Shown here piece by piece: positions 1 to 7,277 of a DNA stretch of 13,702 bases. The position numbers and the translations under genes are program-made. The stretch comes from Spirochaetota bacterium. GTDB taxonomy: Bacteria; Spirochaetota; Spirochaetia; Treponematales; Treponemataceae. Within the stretch, counting starts at the first letter, position 1; every line of letters begins with the position of its first letter. The notes beneath the pieces were generated by a model. That model worked only from the letters and a program-made list of their open reading frames with translations, was not told the DNA's origin and ran no database searches. The stretch is taken from contig JAKPSR010000331.1 of assembly GCA_029571425.1 (NCBI GenBank), positions 1 through 13,702 on the forward strand, read 5' to 3'.

Positions 1-1
1 C

Positions 2-736
2 TTTCTCCTGGGCTTTTTGCTCGCGCAGGTATACACGGAGGGACTCTTCCTCGGCCTCGCCCTCGCCGCGATTGCCCTCGCGCGAAAGGGACGATGGACG
101 ACGACCGCTCTCGTCGCCTCGCTCGCCGTGCTCACGAGGGCGGCAGGCGTCGCCCTCGTTCCGGCCATCGCGGTCGCCGCGGCCCGTACCCTCGCGCGGG
201 AACGCGCGCAGGCCAAAGCCGGCGACGCCGTGAGAGGACGAATCGATCTCGCCAAGCTCGCCGGGATGGCCGAGGCGATCCTCGTCCCGCTCGCCGTTTT
301 CCTCGCGTGGAAATTTTCTTTCTTAGGCGAGCGCTTCGACATCGTCGAGCGATCGTTCTTCGGCCGCTCGTTCGCCCCGCTCGTCTCGATCCGCGCGTGG
401 CTCGCCTGCTTCGCGTCGATCGTTTCGTGGCCGAGCCCGCGGGGCGCCTACTACGCGCTCGAGCTCGCGGCCCTCGCGCTCGCGCTCGTCGCATCCGCAT
501 GGGGAGCGCGCCATCACCCGGACCTCGCCGTGTTCGGCCTCGCCGTCCTCGCCGCGTCCGTACTGAGCGTGTCGACGCAGGGCATCGTCCGCTACGTCCT
601 TTCCTGCCCGCTGATCTTCGCCTTCCTCTCGCGTCGTGGCAGGAATCCCAGCTTCGAGCGCGCGTGGGGCCTCGCGAGCGTCCTCTTGATGGGCTTCTTC
701 GCCCTGCTCTTCTCACTCGACATGTGGGTCGCCTGA
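2..736 (+). CDS. Membrane glycosyltransferase, PIG-V/mannosyltransferase-like, C-terminal part (5' end missing)
   Basis: The frame is open to the left edge, so the true start lies outside the window; 244 codons plus TGA are visible. The protein is almost entirely hydrophobic, with about seven membrane segments separated by short Arg-rich loops, as in polytopic lipid-sugar-dependent glycosyltransferases. Near the visible start is a YTEGLFL stretch followed about 30 residues later by LTRAAG. This resembles the YTE(S)LF...LTRxxG pattern I associate with PIG-V-like mannosyltransferases. Near the C-terminus, QGIVRYVLSCPLIF resembles the family's RY-containing late membrane segment. The catalytic acidic residues expected in the first lumenal/periplasmic loop would lie upstream of the window. 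It would act in the cytoplasmic membrane, moving a sugar from a polyprenyl-phosphate donor to an envelope glycan or protein; donor and acceptor cannot be read. Another GT-C type enzyme is the main alternative. The 3' end overlaps the convergent diguanylate cyclase gene. Confidence 0.6.
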   Translation, partial: FLLGFLLAQVYTEGLFLGLALAAIALARKGRWTTTALVASLAVLTRAAGVALVPAIAVAAARTLARERAQAKAGDAVRGRIDLAKLAGMAEAILVPLAVFLAWKFSFLGERFDIVERSFFGRSFAPLVSIRAWLACFASIVSWPSPRGAYYALELAALALALVASAWGARHHPDLAVFGLAVLAASVLSVSTQGIVRYVLSCPLIFAFLSRRGRNPSFERAWGLASVLLMGFFALLFSLDMWVA

Positions 737-2950
737 GTCAGACGCGAACCGATACCCGTTTTTCCCCGCGCGCTTCGCGCGGTACATGGCATTGTCGGCG
801 AGCTTGACGAGACCGTCGACCGAATCGGCGTCCGCCGGATACAGGGCGACGCCGACGCTCGCGCCGACCGAGACGTACCGCTCCCCGACTACCATGGGCT
901 GCGCGACGCGCTGCACTACCTTCTCGGCGACGGCGGCCGCGTCGTCCCGACCGCCCACCGACGTTACCACGATCAGGAACTCGTCGCCGCCCGCGCGGGC
1001 GACCGTGTCCATCTCGCGCACGGATAGCTTGAGACGGCGCGCGACCTCCTTCAAGGTCTCGTCCCCGACGTCGTGCCCGTGAGTATCGTTCACTTCCTTA
1101 AAGCCGTCGAGGTCAATGAACATGACAGCCACCATCGTGCCAACCCGGTCCGCCCCGCTCATCGCGACGGAAAGCCGATCGCGGAAAAGCCGCAGGGCAG
1201 GCAAGTCGGTGAGCCCGTCGTGCGTGGCCATGTGCCTGATCCTGAGCTCGGTCGCGCGCCGCTCGGTGATGTCGACGAAGGTGACTACCGCCCCGCGGAT
1301 ATTCCCGTCGGCGACTTGTGGGTACGACCAGTACTCGGCGGGGAACGGCGTCCCGTCGGCCCGCCACAGCACCTCGTCGTCCACGTGCGATGGTTTTCCC
1401 TCTCGAAACGCACGGTATATGCGGCACTCCTCGAGCGGGATGGGCGTACCGTCCTCGCGGGCGTAGTGGATCAGCTCGTGCATGTTCTTGCCGAGGAACG
1501 CGTCGGTGCTCTGGTACCCGAGCATCCGGGCGCAGGAATGGTTCGCGAAGGTGCATCGACCGTCAAGGTCGATGCCGTAAATCGCCTCGCCGGTCGAATT
1601 CAAGAGGAGACGTGTCCGCTCCTCGCTTTCGCGCAACGCCTCCTCGGCCTCCTTCGCCGCGCTGACGTCCCAGGTGAGGCCCGTCATCGCGATGGGAACG
1701 CCCTTCGCGTCCCGTTCCACCCGCGCTGACGCCCTGACGTGCTTGACCGTCCCGTCGGCGAGCCTTATACGGAACAAGGTATCGAATATTCCCTTGCCGA
1801 CAACCGCGCTCTTTAGCAGGGCGACGACCCAGGGCTCGTCGTCGGGATGCAGCCTTTCGCGCCAGGTATCGTACGTGGGCTCGACGTCGTCGGGCACGCC
1901 CATGAGCTCGAACATCCGCTCGTTCCAGGTGAGCTGGTCCGTCGAGAGGTCCCAGCTCCATACCCCCATCCGCGCGGCCTTGATCGCCCAATCGATGCGG
2001 GACGAAAGTCGCTTGATTTCGGCCTCCGTGCCCTCGCGCGCGACCGCCTCGGCCGTAAGCTCGTCCCGGGCCGCGCGGACGCGCGCCGACTGCGTGAGAC
2101 TCCGCTGGTACAGGCGTATCGTCAACCCAACGAGCCACGAAAGGGAGAAGCCGAACAAGGCGACGACGAGCGGAAGGGGGGATCGGTGCATGGCCACGAA
2201 CGCGTCGGAAGGAATCACGGTTACGGAGAGCTCGTGGTCCAGGATGCGCGCGACCGACGACGCGCTAAAGGCCGACGGCGACCGAGCGGGCAAGACATCC
2301 TGGTAAAGCAGGTCCGACTGAAACCGAACCGACACCAAAAAATCGTCGCGATGGGACGCGTGCTCCCTCGCGCTAAAGACGTACCTAAGCCACCGTTCGG
2401 CGTGGAGGACGCCGAGAATAAAACCGTCGTGCCGTTGGCCCACGTGGATGGGAATGAAGATCAAGATACCTAAGCCGCCCTGCACGAGCTCGCCGGGATG
2501 GGTTATCGCAGGCACTCCAAGATCGCGGGCACGGGTCATCGCCTCTCGTGCCGACGCGTTCCGAGTAAGGTCGTACCCAAAGGCGCGGCGATTACCCTCG
2601 AGGGGGACGGCCCACCGCGCTATGCCGCCAGAGTCCACCCACTCGATCGCCTGGAAGCCCGGCGCGTCGGCGAAGTACGGGGCGACCGACTCCGAGAAAG
2701 ACTCGCGCGTCGGTCGCCCGTGCGCCTCCCAAGCCATGGCGACGCGGTGCAGGGCCGGTATCCGGTTGCGAAGATCGGCCTCAATGAGAGACGCGAGGTA
2801 ATCGCTTTCCGCCTGGAGATTTATCGCCAGTGACCGGCATTCCTGGGAATGCATGAGGCCCCAGAGCGCTGCGGTAAGCCCGAGGATGATGGTCCCGACA
2901 AGGATGGCTATCCATCGCCCCGGGGTACGGTCTCGGTCTAACGAGGGCAT
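713..2950 (-). CDS. CHASE-PAS-PAS-GGDEF diguanylate cyclase (membrane sensor)
   Basis: A 745-residue protein predicted to make cyclic-di-GMP from two GTP in response to an external cue. Order: membrane segment at residues 12-32; extracytoplasmic CHASE-like region about 40-255 (includes IEWVDSGG at 102-109); second membrane segment about 258-280; short coiled linker to about 315; PAS about 325-430; PAS about 445-563 ending in VDITERR; GGDEF domain about 570-735. The GGDEF signature is intact at 654-658, and metal-ligand Asp613 lies in the FIDLDGF motif. An RxxD inhibitory site (R645, D648) sits exactly five residues before GGDEF, so product inhibition is expected. The Asn normally found in the LTGLPNR motif, which contacts the guanine of GTP, is Ala585 here (LTDLPAL). 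There is no EAL or HD-GYP domain. The ATG at 2950 is preceded by a promoter that leaves no leader. The gene is divergent from the GH8 gene and converges with the membrane glycosyltransferase. Confidence 0.93.
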   Translation of the reverse strand: MPSLDRDRTPGRWIAILVGTIILGLTAALWGLMHSQECRSLAINLQAESDYLASLIEADLRNRIPALHRVAMAWEAHGRPTRESFSESVAPYFADAPGFQAIEWVDSGGIARWAVPLEGNRRAFGYDLTRNASAREAMTRARDLGVPAITHPGELVQGGLGILIFIPIHVGQRHDGFILGVLHAERWLRYVFSAREHASHRDDFLVSVRFQSDLLYQDVLPARSPSAFSASSVARILDHELSVTVIPSDAFVAMHRSPLPLVVALFGFSLSWLVGLTIRLYQRSLTQSARVRAARDELTAEAVAREGTEAEIKRLSSRIDWAIKAARMGVWSWDLSTDQLTWNERMFELMGVPDDVEPTYDTWRERLHPDDEPWVVALLKSAVVGKGIFDTLFRIRLADGTVKHVRASARVERDAKGVPIAMTGLTWDVSAAKEAEEALRESEERTRLLLNSTGEAIYGIDLDGRCTFANHSCARMLGYQSTDAFLGKNMHELIHYAREDGTPIPLEECRIYRAFREGKPSHVDDEVLWRADGTPFPAEYWSYPQVADGNIRGAVVTFVDITERRATELRIRHMATHDGLTDLPALRLFRDRLSVAMSGADRVGTMVAVMFIDLDGFKEVNDTHGHDVGDETLKEVARRLKLSVREMDTVARAGGDEFLIVVTSVGGRDDAAAVAEKVVQRVAQPMVVGERYVSVGASVGVALYPADADSVDGLVKLADNAMYRAKRAGKNGYRFASDSGDPHVE

Positions 2951-2985
2951 ACGACAAGTATAGGCGGCGCGGGACGGCGACGCAA
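2951..2985 (-). promoter_or_regulatory. Promoter of the diguanylate cyclase gene, apparently leaderless
   Basis: On the minus strand a TTGCGT box (2985-2980) is followed by a 17-base spacer and TATACT (2962-2957). Six bases later comes the ATG at 2950. With usual sigma-70 geometry, transcription would start at or within a base or two of the A of the start codon. No Shine-Dalgarno sequence is visible. The -10 box matches the consensus at five of six positions and the -35 box at three of six. No transcript data are available to confirm the start. Confidence 0.6.
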
Positions 2986-3015
2986 ACGAGCGGAACGACT
3001 ATCCTGCGTTTTTTC

Positions 3016-3044
3016 TTGACAGCCGCGCGAGACGCGCGGAGAAT
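3016..3044 (+). promoter_or_regulatory. Promoter of the GH8 gene (TTGACA, 17-base spacer, GAGAAT)
   Basis: A perfect -35 consensus TTGACA (3016-3021) follows a T-rich run. A 17-base spacer leads to GAGAAT (3039-3044), four of six matches to the -10 consensus. The ATG at 3053 is only eight bases after the -10 box, so the predicted leader is 0-3 bases. A GGAG at 3038-3041, 11 bases from the ATG, could instead be a ribosome site if transcription actually starts further upstream. Confidence 0.55.
3023..3039. repeat. Inverted repeat filling the promoter spacer
   Basis: A perfect dyad, CCGCGC - 5 bases - GCGCGG, occupies 3023-3028 and 3034-3039. It lies almost exactly between the -35 and -10 boxes of the GH8 promoter. 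That position suits a repressor operator or a MerR-type activator site. GC-rich sequence makes short dyads of this kind fairly likely by chance, so function is only suggested by position. Confidence 0.4.
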
Positions 3045-3052
3045 AACTCATT

Positions 3053-4315
3053 ATGCGCACCGTATCATCGAAGCGCCGCGCCACGCGGTCCATCGCCTTT
3101 CTCGCCCTCGCCGTTTTGGTCACCCTGGCCATCTCCTCCCTCGTAGCCTGCCAAGGGAAAAAACCCGCCGGTCTCGGGGGCAAGTACCGTAACCTCCTCG
3201 CCGAGGTCGGCGTCTCCCAGGCGGACATCGACGCGCGCGTCGAGAAAACCGTCGAGCAGTTTTTCCGGGGTACCAATGCCCAACGGATATACTACGAGTT
3301 CGGCGACGGCATGGCCTACATCCTCGACGTAGGCAACCGCGACGTTCGAAGCGAGGGGATGTCCTACGGGATGATGTTCTGCGTGCAACTCGGCATGAAA
3401 GAGGAATTCGACCGACTGTGGAAATATTCCCACGAGATACTCCTGCACAAGACGGGCGACTACGCGGGCTATTTCGCCTGGCACGCCACACCGGACGGGA
3501 CGATTATCGACAAAAACCCCGCTCCCGACGGGGAGGAATACTTCGCGATGTCCCTGCTGATGGCCTCGAACCGCTGGGGCGACGGCGAGGGGATATTCGA
3601 CTATCGCGCGCGCGCGAACGACATCCTTGACCACATGCTGAATCACCGAAAGATACTCGGCCTCCCGCCGAAATCATGGATCGGCGACATGTTCGACGCG
3701 AACCGCAATCAAGTAGTCTTCGTGCCCTTTGGGGGCTCGGCGACCTTCTCCGACCCCTCCTATCACCTGCCGCATTTCTACGAACTCTTCGCGCTCTGGG
3801 CCGACAAGGACAACGATCGATGGCGCGCGATCGCGGCCGAGAGCCGCGCGTTCTTCCGCAAGGCATGCCACCCGAAAACCGGGCTCGCTCCTGATTACGC
3901 CGACTTCGACGGTGTGCCCGTCAAGCAGGGCGACCATTACCGCTTCGAATACGACGCGTGGCGAGTCGCGATGAACATCGCCCTCGATTCGGCCTGGTGG
4001 GGAAAGGATCCCTGGCAACGGGAGGAATGGGCGCCGACCTACCTTTCGTTCTTCTCGAAGCTGGGCGTGTCGATGCATCCCGACCAGTTTGACGTCGACG
4101 GGGGCAACCCGGCCGGAAGCCACTCGACCGGGCTCGTCGCCATGAACGCCGTCGCCGGACTCATCGTCCCCACGAAGGTTGCTCGGCCCTTCGTTGAGGA
4201 ATTCTGGCTATCCCCGATTCCGTCGGGCCGGGGCCGCTACTTCGACGGGTGCCTGTACCTTTTCGCCCTTCTCAATCTCTCCGGGCGATATCGGATCATC
4301 GGGCCGACGCAGTAA
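3053..4315 (+). CDS. Glycoside hydrolase family 8 lipoprotein, reducing-end xylose-releasing exo-oligoxylanase-like
   Basis: A 420-residue exported enzyme. The N-terminus has a basic region (KRR, R), a hydrophobic stretch about 14-29 and a lipobox LVAC with Cys33, so it should be a lipid-anchored, extracytoplasmic protein. GH8 hallmarks follow. The general acid Glu101 is in RSEGMSYGMM (100-108), a conserved EEYFAMSL block is at 161-168, and YDAWR (300-304) carries Asp301, the likely general base. The acid-to-base spacing and overall pattern resemble Bacillus halodurans Rex (GH8, EC 3.2.1.156), which removes xylose from the reducing end of xylo-oligosaccharides. The alternatives are an endo-xylanase or another GH8 activity; active-site loops would decide. 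The ATG at 3053 is required to give a complete signal peptide, and no later start would keep it. The neighbouring genes are not sugar genes, so it seems to be a stand-alone enzyme. No terminator is visible after it. Confidence 0.9.
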   Translation: MRTVSSKRRATRSIAFLALAVLVTLAISSLVACQGKKPAGLGGKYRNLLAEVGVSQADIDARVEKTVEQFFRGTNAQRIYYEFGDGMAYILDVGNRDVRSEGMSYGMMFCVQLGMKEEFDRLWKYSHEILLHKTGDYAGYFAWHATPDGTIIDKNPAPDGEEYFAMSLLMASNRWGDGEGIFDYRARANDILDHMLNHRKILGLPPKSWIGDMFDANRNQVVFVPFGGSATFSDPSYHLPHFYELFALWADKDNDRWRAIAAESRAFFRKACHPKTGLAPDYADFDGVPVKQGDHYRFEYDAWRVAMNIALDSAWWGKDPWQREEWAPTYLSFFSKLGVSMHPDQFDVDGGNPAGSHSTGLVAMNAVAGLIVPTKVARPFVEEFWLSPIPSGRGRYFDGCLYLFALLNLSGRYRIIGPTQ

Positions 4316-4358
4316 GACAAAAAAGAAAAAATCGTCACACTGGCCGGCGAAACGGGCA

Positions 4359-4364
4359 TATACT
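4359..4364 (+). promoter_or_regulatory. Probable -10 box for the unknown-function gene and hppA
   Basis: TATACT lies 25 bases before the ATG at 4390, leaving room for a short leader that contains the ribosome site. A -35 box is poor; the best candidate is GTCACA at 4334-4339 with a long 19-base spacer. The surrounding 4316-4389 gap contains an A-rich run at 4318-4331 and no terminator hairpin, so read-through from the GH8 gene is also possible. Confidence 0.4.
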
Positions 4365-4377
4365 GTCCTCACGATAC

Positions 4378-4384
4378 GAGGAGG
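4378..4384 (+). promoter_or_regulatory. Strong ribosome binding site fixing the start at 4390
   Basis: GAGGAGG followed by a five-base spacer precedes the ATG at 4390. The same frame is open upstream to 4249, inside the GH8 gene, but only the ATG at 4390 has this signal, so it is chosen as the start. Confidence 0.8.
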
Positions 4385-4389
4385 CCCGC

Positions 4390-5154
4390 ATGGAGAAGCA
4401 TATCTATGTGTCGCTGATGCCGGAAGCCCTGGTAATGAGCCAGCTCGGCCCCGAGGAATTCGGGACGTACTACTCGGTTGGACCAGAGCGAAAGACGCAA
4501 GGGCAGGCGGCTTTTTTCGAGATCGATCCCGGATTCCGGGATCCCTTCTTCCCGATAGACCAGGCGCTCGCGCTCTGCGCGCCGCACAAGGACGGGAGTC
4601 CCAAGCGCTCCGTCTATTGCGCCGTGTACCGCGTCGTCGAGCACGTGCCGGTCTCCGCGCTCGGCAAGCTCTACCTGGTGACCAAAGACGGTCGCACCCT
4701 GGGCGTCGATCGCGCGCCGTCCATACCGGATGACCCGAGCGGGCTCCATCTCTACCACGAGATCGCGCCCCTGCACCCGCTCGTCGTCAGCACCCTCGGG
4801 CCGCGCGCCTTCCATTCGTTCTTCATGGGCGACACCAAGAAGAACATCGGCGTGCCCGCACTCTGCTGGGTCGAGTGCAAGCTCGGCGAGCTCGCGACGA
4901 ACCCCGAGATGGGCGACGTCCGCGACCTCCCTTACGAGAACATCGACCACCTGCGAAGTTGCCTCGTGCAGCTCAAGACCAAGAACGTCGTGACGAAAAT
5001 AGTCGAGCGACTGAACCCCTCGACCTTCGCGTACCGCACCATCAAGAACGGCATCTTCTACGGATCCGGGAAGGAACTCGCCATGTTCCCGCTCCCGCCC
5101 GTCGAGGCGCTGAAGAACGCCCACTATCAATGGTGGCGTTCCGCAAACATGTAG
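4390..5154 (+). CDS. Unknown-function protein made of two diverged copies of one domain
   Basis: A 254-residue protein that I do not recognise. It has no signal peptide or membrane segment, so it is probably cytoplasmic. The two halves resemble each other. EALVMSQLGPEEFGTYY (12-28) lines up with HPLVVSTLGPRAFHSFF (129-145). Each block is followed after the same distance by a G..(R/K)K..G..A...(V/I/F)E pattern: residues 31-44, with GPERKTQGQA, and 147-162, with GDTKKNIGVPAL. Later RVVEHVPVSALGK (81-93) lines up with KIVERLNPSTFAY (203-215). It therefore looks like a tandem duplication of a domain of about 110 residues. The C-terminus has a proline-rich FPLPP and an aromatic HYQWW. A strong ribosome site fixes the start. 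The gene ends 13 bases before hppA, so the two are probably co-transcribed, which hints at a link to pyrophosphatase expression or function. That link is inference only. Confidence 0.85.
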   Translation: MEKHIYVSLMPEALVMSQLGPEEFGTYYSVGPERKTQGQAAFFEIDPGFRDPFFPIDQALALCAPHKDGSPKRSVYCAVYRVVEHVPVSALGKLYLVTKDGRTLGVDRAPSIPDDPSGLHLYHEIAPLHPLVVSTLGPRAFHSFFMGDTKKNIGVPALCWVECKLGELATNPEMGDVRDLPYENIDHLRSCLVQLKTKNVVTKIVERLNPSTFAYRTIKNGIFYGSGKELAMFPLPPVEALKNAHYQWWRSANM

Positions 5155-5167
5155 GAGACTGTCATTC

Positions 5168-7249
5168 ATGAATACAGATATTTGGCTATACTCCGGCCTC
5201 GTCGCCGGCGTCCTTTCCGTCCTCGCCGCCCTCGGCGCCTACGCCCGCGTGCGCGCCTACGACTCCGGCACGGACCGGAGCCGCGAGATCGCGGGATGGA
5301 TACGGAGCGGGGCGTCGACCTATCTCCGCATGCTTTACAAGACCCTGCTCGTCGTCGCCGTCGTGCTCGGGATCGTCCTTTCAGTCGTCTTCTCCGGCAT
5401 CGAGGAAAAACCGATGCATGGACTTCTTACCGCCGGGGCATTCGGCTTCGGCGCCCTCTGCTCGGCGCTTGCCGGCTGGCTCGGGATGTCCGTCGCCGTC
5501 GAGGCGAACGTGCGCACGGCGGTCGCCTGCAAGAAGGGCGTCGCCGACGGCTTCCAGGTCGCATTCAAGGCGGGAACGGTGATGGGCCTCGCGATGGTCG
5601 GCGTCGCCGTCTTCGGGATGTGCCTTCTGTACCTTATCTGGCGCGACGTCGAGATCGTGCTCGGCTTCAGCTTCGGCGCCTCATCGCTCGCCCTCCTCGC
5701 GAAGGCGGGCGGCGGAATCTACACGAAGACCGCCGACATCGCGGCCGACCTCGTCGGCAAGGTCGAGGTCGGGATCCCGGAGGACGACCCGCGCAACCCC
5801 GCGGTGATCGCCGACAACGTCGGCGACAACGTCGGCGACGTCGCCGGCATGGGCGCGGACATCTTCGATAGCTACGTCGCGGCGTCCGTCGCGTCGATGG
5901 TCCTCGGTGCCTCATTCGCGGGATCAATCGGGCCGCAGTACGCAATCCTGCCGCTCGCCCTCTGCGTCATCGGTATCGTCTCGTCCTTCATCGGCCTCCG
6001 CTTCGTGCGCGTCGGCAAGGACGGCAAACCCGGGCGAGCGCTCAACTTCGGGACGGTGTTCTCCTGCGTGATCTTCGCCGCCCTCGCGACCGCCTTCTTC
6101 GCCGCTGTCAACGCCGTCTCGGGCGGGGATCCGGCCCTCGGCCTCAACTGGGGTGTTCTCCTCTCGACCCTCGCCGGCCTCGTCATCGGCGTCGTGATGG
6201 GCTTCACCACCGACTTCTTCACGAACGACGAGCACCGGCCGGTGCGGAACGTCGCCGAGATATCGGGATCGGGCACAGGGCTCACGATCATCACCGGCTT
6301 CAGCTACGGCCTCGTGTCGATCGCGCCCGCGATCGTCGGGATCGTCGCCGCTACCCTCGCCTCCTACTTCTGCTCGCAAGCGTTCGGACTTCCCGGCATC
6401 TACGGGGTCGGCGTCGCCGCGGTCGGCATGCTCTCGCTCACCGGCATCGTCGTCTCGAACGACGCCTACGGCCCGATCGTCGACAACGCGAAGGGAATCG
6501 CCGAGATGTCCGAGATGTCCCACGAGGTCGTCGAGCGCGCGGATACCCTCGACTCGGCCGGCAACACGGCGAAGGCGATCACCAAAGGCTTCTCGATCAG
6601 CGCAGCGGCGCTGACCGTCCTCGCGATGTTCGCCGCCTACTCCGAGGTCATCTCGAAATACTCGGGCGGCGGCTCGTTCATCCTAAACCTGCAGGATCCC
6701 CTCGTCCTCTCCGGCACCCTGCTCGGCTGCATCGTCCCGGCCGTCTTCAGCGCCCTGACGATGCTCGCGGTCACGAAAAACGCCTTCGTGATGATCGGCG
6801 AGATCCGGCGCCAGTTCAAGGCGAAGCCGGGTATACTCGCGGGCACGGAGCTTCCCGACTACACCGCCTGCGTCGGGATCGCGAGCTCGGGGGCCCTCAG
6901 GGCGCTCGCCCTTCCCGCGGCCCTCGCCGTGCTCCTTCCGCTCGCGGTCGGCTTCCTTCTCGGGCCCGGCGCCCTCGGCGGCTTCCTCGCCGGCTCGATC
7001 TTCACCGGGGTGGTGTTCGCCCTCCTGATGTCGAACGCGGGCGGCCTGTGGGACAACGCAAAGAAATACGTCGAGGCGGGCAACTGCGGCGGCCCCGGCT
7101 CGGAGGCGCACAAGGCGGCGGTCGTCGGCGATACCGTCGGAGATCCCTTCAAGGATACCGCCGGTCCCTCGCTCAACACCCTGATCACCGTGATGAGCCT
7201 CGTGTCCAGCCTTTTCGCACCGTTGATCGCGCGATTCCACCTGTTCTAA
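5168..7249 (+). CDS. hppA: Membrane-bound proton-translocating pyrophosphatase, K+-independent type
   Basis: A 693-residue, about 16-helix integral membrane enzyme. It hydrolyses PPi to phosphate and pumps cations across the cytoplasmic membrane. Diagnostic blocks are all present: DLVGKVEVGIPEDDPRNP (194-211) and DNVGDNVGD (216-224) for Mg-PPi binding, DNAKGIAEM (439-447) and VGDTVGDPFKDTAGPSLN (653-670). In the GNTAKAIT segment (465-472) it has Lys469 and Thr472. Family studies show that Lys here, in place of Ala, replaces the K+ requirement, so this should be a K+-independent H+ pump. Asp234 occupies the FxS site in DIFDSY where many members have Glu near the ion gate. The start ATG has AGGAG ten bases upstream, overlapping the previous gene's stop codon. 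It is probably in an operon with the unknown gene before it and ends at a strong terminator. It would let a fermenting cell recover energy from biosynthetic PPi. Confidence 0.97.
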   Translation: MNTDIWLYSGLVAGVLSVLAALGAYARVRAYDSGTDRSREIAGWIRSGASTYLRMLYKTLLVVAVVLGIVLSVVFSGIEEKPMHGLLTAGAFGFGALCSALAGWLGMSVAVEANVRTAVACKKGVADGFQVAFKAGTVMGLAMVGVAVFGMCLLYLIWRDVEIVLGFSFGASSLALLAKAGGGIYTKTADIAADLVGKVEVGIPEDDPRNPAVIADNVGDNVGDVAGMGADIFDSYVAASVASMVLGASFAGSIGPQYAILPLALCVIGIVSSFIGLRFVRVGKDGKPGRALNFGTVFSCVIFAALATAFFAAVNAVSGGDPALGLNWGVLLSTLAGLVIGVVMGFTTDFFTNDEHRPVRNVAEISGSGTGLTIITGFSYGLVSIAPAIVGIVAATLASYFCSQAFGLPGIYGVGVAAVGMLSLTGIVVSNDAYGPIVDNAKGIAEMSEMSHEVVERADTLDSAGNTAKAITKGFSISAAALTVLAMFAAYSEVISKYSGGGSFILNLQDPLVLSGTLLGCIVPAVFSALTMLAVTKNAFVMIGEIRRQFKAKPGILAGTELPDYTACVGIASSGALRALALPAALAVLLPLAVGFLLGPGALGGFLAGSIFTGVVFALLMSNAGGLWDNAKKYVEAGNCGGPGSEAHKAAVVGDTVGDPFKDTAGPSLNTLITVMSLVSSLFAPLIARFHLF

Positions 7250-7277
7250 CTTCCGTCATATTATAGAAAAAACCTTT

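Noticed and set aside
1073..2473. Several plus-strand open frames of about 200 codons inside the diguanylate cyclase gene
   Set aside because: They overlap each other in different frames and have Arg/Pro-rich composition, while the minus-strand protein has continuous CHASE, PAS and GGDEF domains.
3023..3039. The dyad before the GH8 gene as a terminator
   Set aside because: No T-run follows it on either strand; the T-run at 3009-3014 precedes it on the plus strand, which is the wrong side.
3600..3620. CG-alternating runs such as the one at 3605-3616 as repeats or Z-DNA elements
   Set aside because: They lie in coding sequence and are explained by Arg-Ala codons in a GC-rich genome.
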